A stretch of 8,209 nt of DNA from Flavobacterium psychrophilum. Its GTDB lineage: Bacteria > Bacteroidota > Bacteroidia > Flavobacteriales > Flavobacteriaceae. Of the stretch, positions 6,386 through 8,209 are shown piece after piece. The notes below the pieces were generated by a model. That model had not been told where the DNA came from, searched no databases, and worked only from the letters and a program-made list of their open reading frames with translations. Where the stretch lies: assembly GCA_945866505.1 (NCBI GenBank), contig CAMBHH010000156.1:1-8209 (forward strand), given 5' to 3'. A program made the translations under genes and the position numbers. Positions within the stretch are counted from its first letter, which is position 1, and the number at the start of each line of letters is the position of its first letter.

Positions 6386-6455
6386 GTTTATTGTTTGTTG
6401 TTTATTGTTTGTTGTTGAATTGGAAACTACCAACCATAAACTATAAACCATAAAC
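6386..6455. repeat. Inverted array of degenerate 7-bp GTTTRTT repeats between adk and the CNNM/CBS gene
   Basis: A perfect 14-bp tandem (GTTTATTGTTTGTT at 6386-6399 and 6400-6413) is really four heptamers alternating GTTTATT and GTTTGTT. Facing it at 6435-6455 are three heptamers of the form YATAAAC, whose reverse complement is GTTTATR. The arms pair imperfectly, about 25 of 32 positions by eye. The array ends 2 bp from the adk stop codon and 5 bp from the next gene's ATG, so it fills the spacer. Confidence 0.8.
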
Positions 6456-6457
6456 TT

Positions 6458-7030
6458 TTATAAATTGTCAATCACTTTGCTTAAACGCGCTGTAATTTCA
6501 GTAATTGAACCAATCCCATTTACGGGATAAAATTTATTTTGTTTGTCGTAATACTCAATTAAAGGAGCTGTTTTTTCGTTGTATTCTTGATAACGATTTT
6601 TTATTTTTTCTTCATCCTGATCATCACTTCTTCCGCTGGTTCTTCCTCTTTCAAGGATTCGATTAATAAGGATTTCGTCATCTGCTTCAAGAGCTATTGT
6701 AGCTGTAACATTCCAATCTTTTTTTTCTAGAAAATTATCTAACTGTATTGCTTGAGCCATCGTTCTAGGAAAACCATCGAACAAAAAACCTGCTGAATTT
6801 AGGTTTTTGTTTACAGTGTCTTCTAACATTTTAATGGTGACTGAATCTGGAACTAATTCTCCATTATCCATATATTTTTTGGCTAATTGCCCTAGTTCAG
6901 TATCGTTTTTGATATTATATCTAAAGATGTCCCCAGTTGAAAGATGTATCAAGTTGTATTTTTGTTTTAAAAATTCTGCTTGTGTTCCTTTGCCTGCACC
7001 GGGCTTCCCAAATAAAACTATGTTGATCAT
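6458..7030 (-). CDS. adk: Adenylate kinase (short-LID type)
   Basis: The enzyme interconverts ATP + AMP and 2 ADP in the cytoplasm. It is 190 residues long. The P-loop GKPGAGKGT is at 8-16, the AMP-site STGDIFR at 31-37, and DGFPRT at 85-90. The LID is the short form (RGRTSGRSDD at about 127-136, with no zinc-binding cysteine insert), so the protein is shorter than the roughly 214-residue long-LID enzyme of E. coli. It lies 35 bp downstream of hpt on the same strand, which fits purine salvage: Hpt makes IMP and GMP, and Adk handles the adenylate pool. From memory, hpt and adk are often adjacent in Flavobacteriia and sometimes fused. The ATG at 7030 starts the canonical beta-strand before the P-loop, so the start is secure. 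Confidence 0.97.
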   Translation of the reverse strand: MINIVLFGKPGAGKGTQAEFLKQKYNLIHLSTGDIFRYNIKNDTELGQLAKKYMDNGELVPDSVTIKMLEDTVNKNLNSAGFLFDGFPRTMAQAIQLDNFLEKKDWNVTATIALEADDEILINRILERGRTSGRSDDQDEEKIKNRYQEYNEKTAPLIEYYDKQNKFYPVNGIGSITEITARLSKVIDNL

Positions 7031-7065
7031 TTCTATGTAATTATAAATTGTGAGTTTAGATTTAA

Positions 7066-7599
7066 TTAATTGTCTTTCAATTGATATACTTCGGGTAAAT
7101 TTCTACCCAATCCATCGTAATCTAATCCGAATCCAACTATAAATTTATTTGGAATTCTGATTCCAACATAATCTATTTTGATGTCGTTTACTAATGCTTC
7201 AGGTTTGAAAAAAAGCGTTGCAATCTTAAAGTGTTTTACATTTTGTTGCTTGAATAATTCTTTCAAGGCCACCAAAGTATTTCCGGTATCCACAATATCT
7301 TCGATGATAACAACAGTTCGTCCTGTCAGATCTCTATCTATTCCTATTATTTGTTTTACGACATTGGTAGACGACATCCCTTCATAAGAGGACATTTTAA
7401 CGAAAGTTACTTCGCAAGGTGATTTATAGTGTTTCATAAAATCAGAAACAACCATAAAAGAACCATTCAAAACACCAATAAAAATAGGGGTTTCGTCGGC
7501 AAAATCATCCTCAACTAGAGAAGCTATTTTAGCAATAGCAAAGTCTATTTCTTCAGCAGAAATAAACGGAACAAATTGTTTATCGTGGAGTTGTATCAC
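7066..7599 (-). CDS. hpt: Hypoxanthine(-guanine) phosphoribosyltransferase, GTG start
   Basis: The enzyme joins hypoxanthine or guanine to PRPP to give IMP or GMP (purine salvage, cytoplasm). The 177 residues match the bacterial Hpt class. LNGSFM at 44-49 is the pyrophosphate-contact loop, KMSSYEG at 68-74 the flexible loop, and VVIIEDIVDTGNT at 96-108 the PRPP motif with its acidic pair E100-D101 and Asp104 as likely base. KFIVGFGLDY at 152-161 is the purine-binding hood. The first codon is GTG (7597-7599), giving MIQLHDKQF, the N-terminus expected of the family. The only nearby ATG (7607-7609) is out of frame, separated from the GTG by seven A residues. First gene of the leftward series, under a good promoter. 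Confidence 0.95.
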   Translation of the reverse strand: MIQLHDKQFVPFISAEEIDFAIAKIASLVEDDFADETPIFIGVLNGSFMVVSDFMKHYKSPCEVTFVKMSSYEGMSSTNVVKQIIGIDRDLTGRTVVIIEDIVDTGNTLVALKELFKQQNVKHFKIATLFFKPEALVNDIKIDYVGIRIPNKFIVGFGLDYDGLGRNLPEVYQLKDN

Positions 7600-7624
7600 T
7601 TTTTTTCATTTTAAAAATAATTTG

Positions 7625-7658
7625 CAAAGATAGGGATTTCGTAATTGACAATTGGCAA
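7625..7658 (-). promoter_or_regulatory. Promoter for the hpt-adk-CNNM-obgE series
   Basis: The minus strand reads TATCTTTG at 7632-7625, an exact TAnnTTTG -7 box. TTG -33 candidates lie 16 bp (7649-7651) or 23 bp (7656-7658) upstream. Transcription would start near 7618, about 20 bases before the GTG of hpt. No other convincing promoter is seen before adk, the CNNM/CBS gene or obgE, which supports co-transcription. Confidence 0.65.
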
Positions 7659-7663
7659 TTGAT
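7643..7663. repeat. Three 7-bp AATTGRY repeats between divergent promoters
   Basis: AATTGAC (7643), AATTGGC (7650) and AATTGAT (7657) repeat with an exact 7-bp period. The array overlaps the places where the -33 TTG elements of both divergent promoters would lie. It is the third heptamer-periodic spacer in this region, but at three units it could be chance. Confidence 0.5.
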
Positions 7664-7674
7664 TTGTACTTTTA
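7645..7674 (+). promoter_or_regulatory. Candidate promoter for the rightward gene at 7692
   Basis: TTG (7645-7647) and TACTTTTA (7667-7674, one mismatch to TAnnTTTG) are separated by 19 bp, within the Bacteroidota range. A start near 7680 would leave a leader of about 10 bases before the ATG. Confidence 0.4.
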
Positions 7675-7691
7675 AATCAAAATTGTAGCTA

Positions 7692-8209
7692 ATGAGCGCC
7701 GAACTCCAAAAAAGATTAGTTTATGTAACTGGATACAAAGCAAACAGGCTTAAGTATGCGAATGAATTGCTTGAAAATCCAGCTCTTTTTCCAGAATTAG
7801 TTCACCTTAGTTTCTTAATTTCAAACAAAAATGCCGCAAAAGCCTGTTGGATATTAGAATTGGTATGTTATGAAAAATTGGAATGGCTTCAAGAGCATTT
7901 GGATTTTTTCTGTACTAATATTAAAAACTCAACGGACGAAAGCGCCATTCGTGCCTTGTCGAAAATCTGTCTGCTTTTAGCAATTTCTCATTTTAGGAAA
8001 AGGGAAATTCAGCTTTGTGAAAGTCAGTTACAATATATAACCGAATGCTGTTTCGACTGGTTATTAACCGATACAAAAGTCGCTTCGAAATGTTATGCTA
8101 TCCGAACTTTGCACTTGTTAGGAAATCATTTCGATTGGATTCATCCAGAGTTGATAATCATTTTGGAGAAGGATTATGCTAGCCATTCTGCAGCCTACAA
8201 AGCCGTTGG
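7692..8209 (+). CDS. Helical-repeat protein of the kind found beside (and misnamed as) adenylosuccinate lyase; 3' end cut by the window
   Basis: An open frame starts at ATG 7692 (M-S-A-E-L-Q-K-R-L) and runs to the window edge without a stop: 172 codons plus two bases. The protein is helical and rich in Leu, Trp and Cys, with a HEAT-like alternation. Noticeable segments are KACWILELVCYEKLEWL, CCFDWLLTDTKVASKCYA and the terminal HSAAYKA. No catalytic signature is visible. From memory, Flavobacteria have a conserved protein of about 190 residues with these features next to purB, and databases often label it 'adenylosuccinate lyase'. It lacks the lyase signature and is far too short to be that enzyme. 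About 15-20 residues are probably missing beyond the window. Its role is unknown. It is divergent from hpt across a 92-bp spacer. Confidence 0.8.
   Translation, partial: MSAELQKRLVYVTGYKANRLKYANELLENPALFPELVHLSFLISNKNAAKACWILELVCYEKLEWLQEHLDFFCTNIKNSTDESAIRALSKICLLLAISHFRKREIQLCESQLQYITECCFDWLLTDTKVASKCYAIRTLHLLGNHFDWIHPELIIILEKDYASHSAAYKAV

Noticed and set aside
7692..8209. Truncated adenylosuccinate lyase (purB)
   Set aside because: The frame shows no fumarase/aspartase superfamily signature and has helical-repeat character, so the enzyme name is not supported.

Overview
This window looks like chromosome of a Bacteroidota species, most likely a Flavobacterium or close relative. The DNA is AT-rich. 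Intergenic spacers carry perfect TAnnTTTG (-7) promoter boxes, and start codons mostly lack Shine-Dalgarno sites. The proteins (glycine-rich TonB, short-LID Adk, Obg without a C-terminal extension, and a small HEAT-like 'adenylosuccinate lyase neighbour') are of flavobacterial type. All genes appear to be chromosomal housekeeping genes. I see no phage, IS element, CRISPR array, tRNA or rRNA.

Left part (1-1692): the last codons of a probable exbB and a complete exbD run rightward. They converge on a leftward tonB-type energy transducer across a bidirectional hairpin terminator. Together these would make an inner-membrane ExbB-ExbD-TonB motor that powers outer-membrane TonB-dependent receptors. 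tonB points against exbD, and related AATCYGTG-type intergenic repeats lie on both sides of it.

Middle (1693-4014): anmK (peptidoglycan recycling, leftward) is divergent from an acyl-CoA dehydrogenase (rightward). The 75-bp spacer between them carries back-to-back -7 boxes. A GC-rich palindromic repeat sits in frame inside anmK and encodes about 14 extra residues.

Right part (4031-7599): a leftward four-gene series, transcribed hpt -> adk -> CNNM/CBS membrane protein -> obgE, with gaps of 35, 77 and 76 bp. It joins purine salvage, adenylate interconversion, a putative transporter and a ribosome-assembly GTPase. The two spacers around the CNNM/CBS gene are filled almost end to end by inverted arrays of degenerate 7-bp repeats. 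Divergent from hpt is the start of an unnamed helical-repeat gene (7692 to the window end, cut off).

No new multi-gene system is evident. The most notable signals are repeat-based: the heptamer arrays filling operon spacers, the in-frame palindrome in anmK, and the repeats bracketing tonB.
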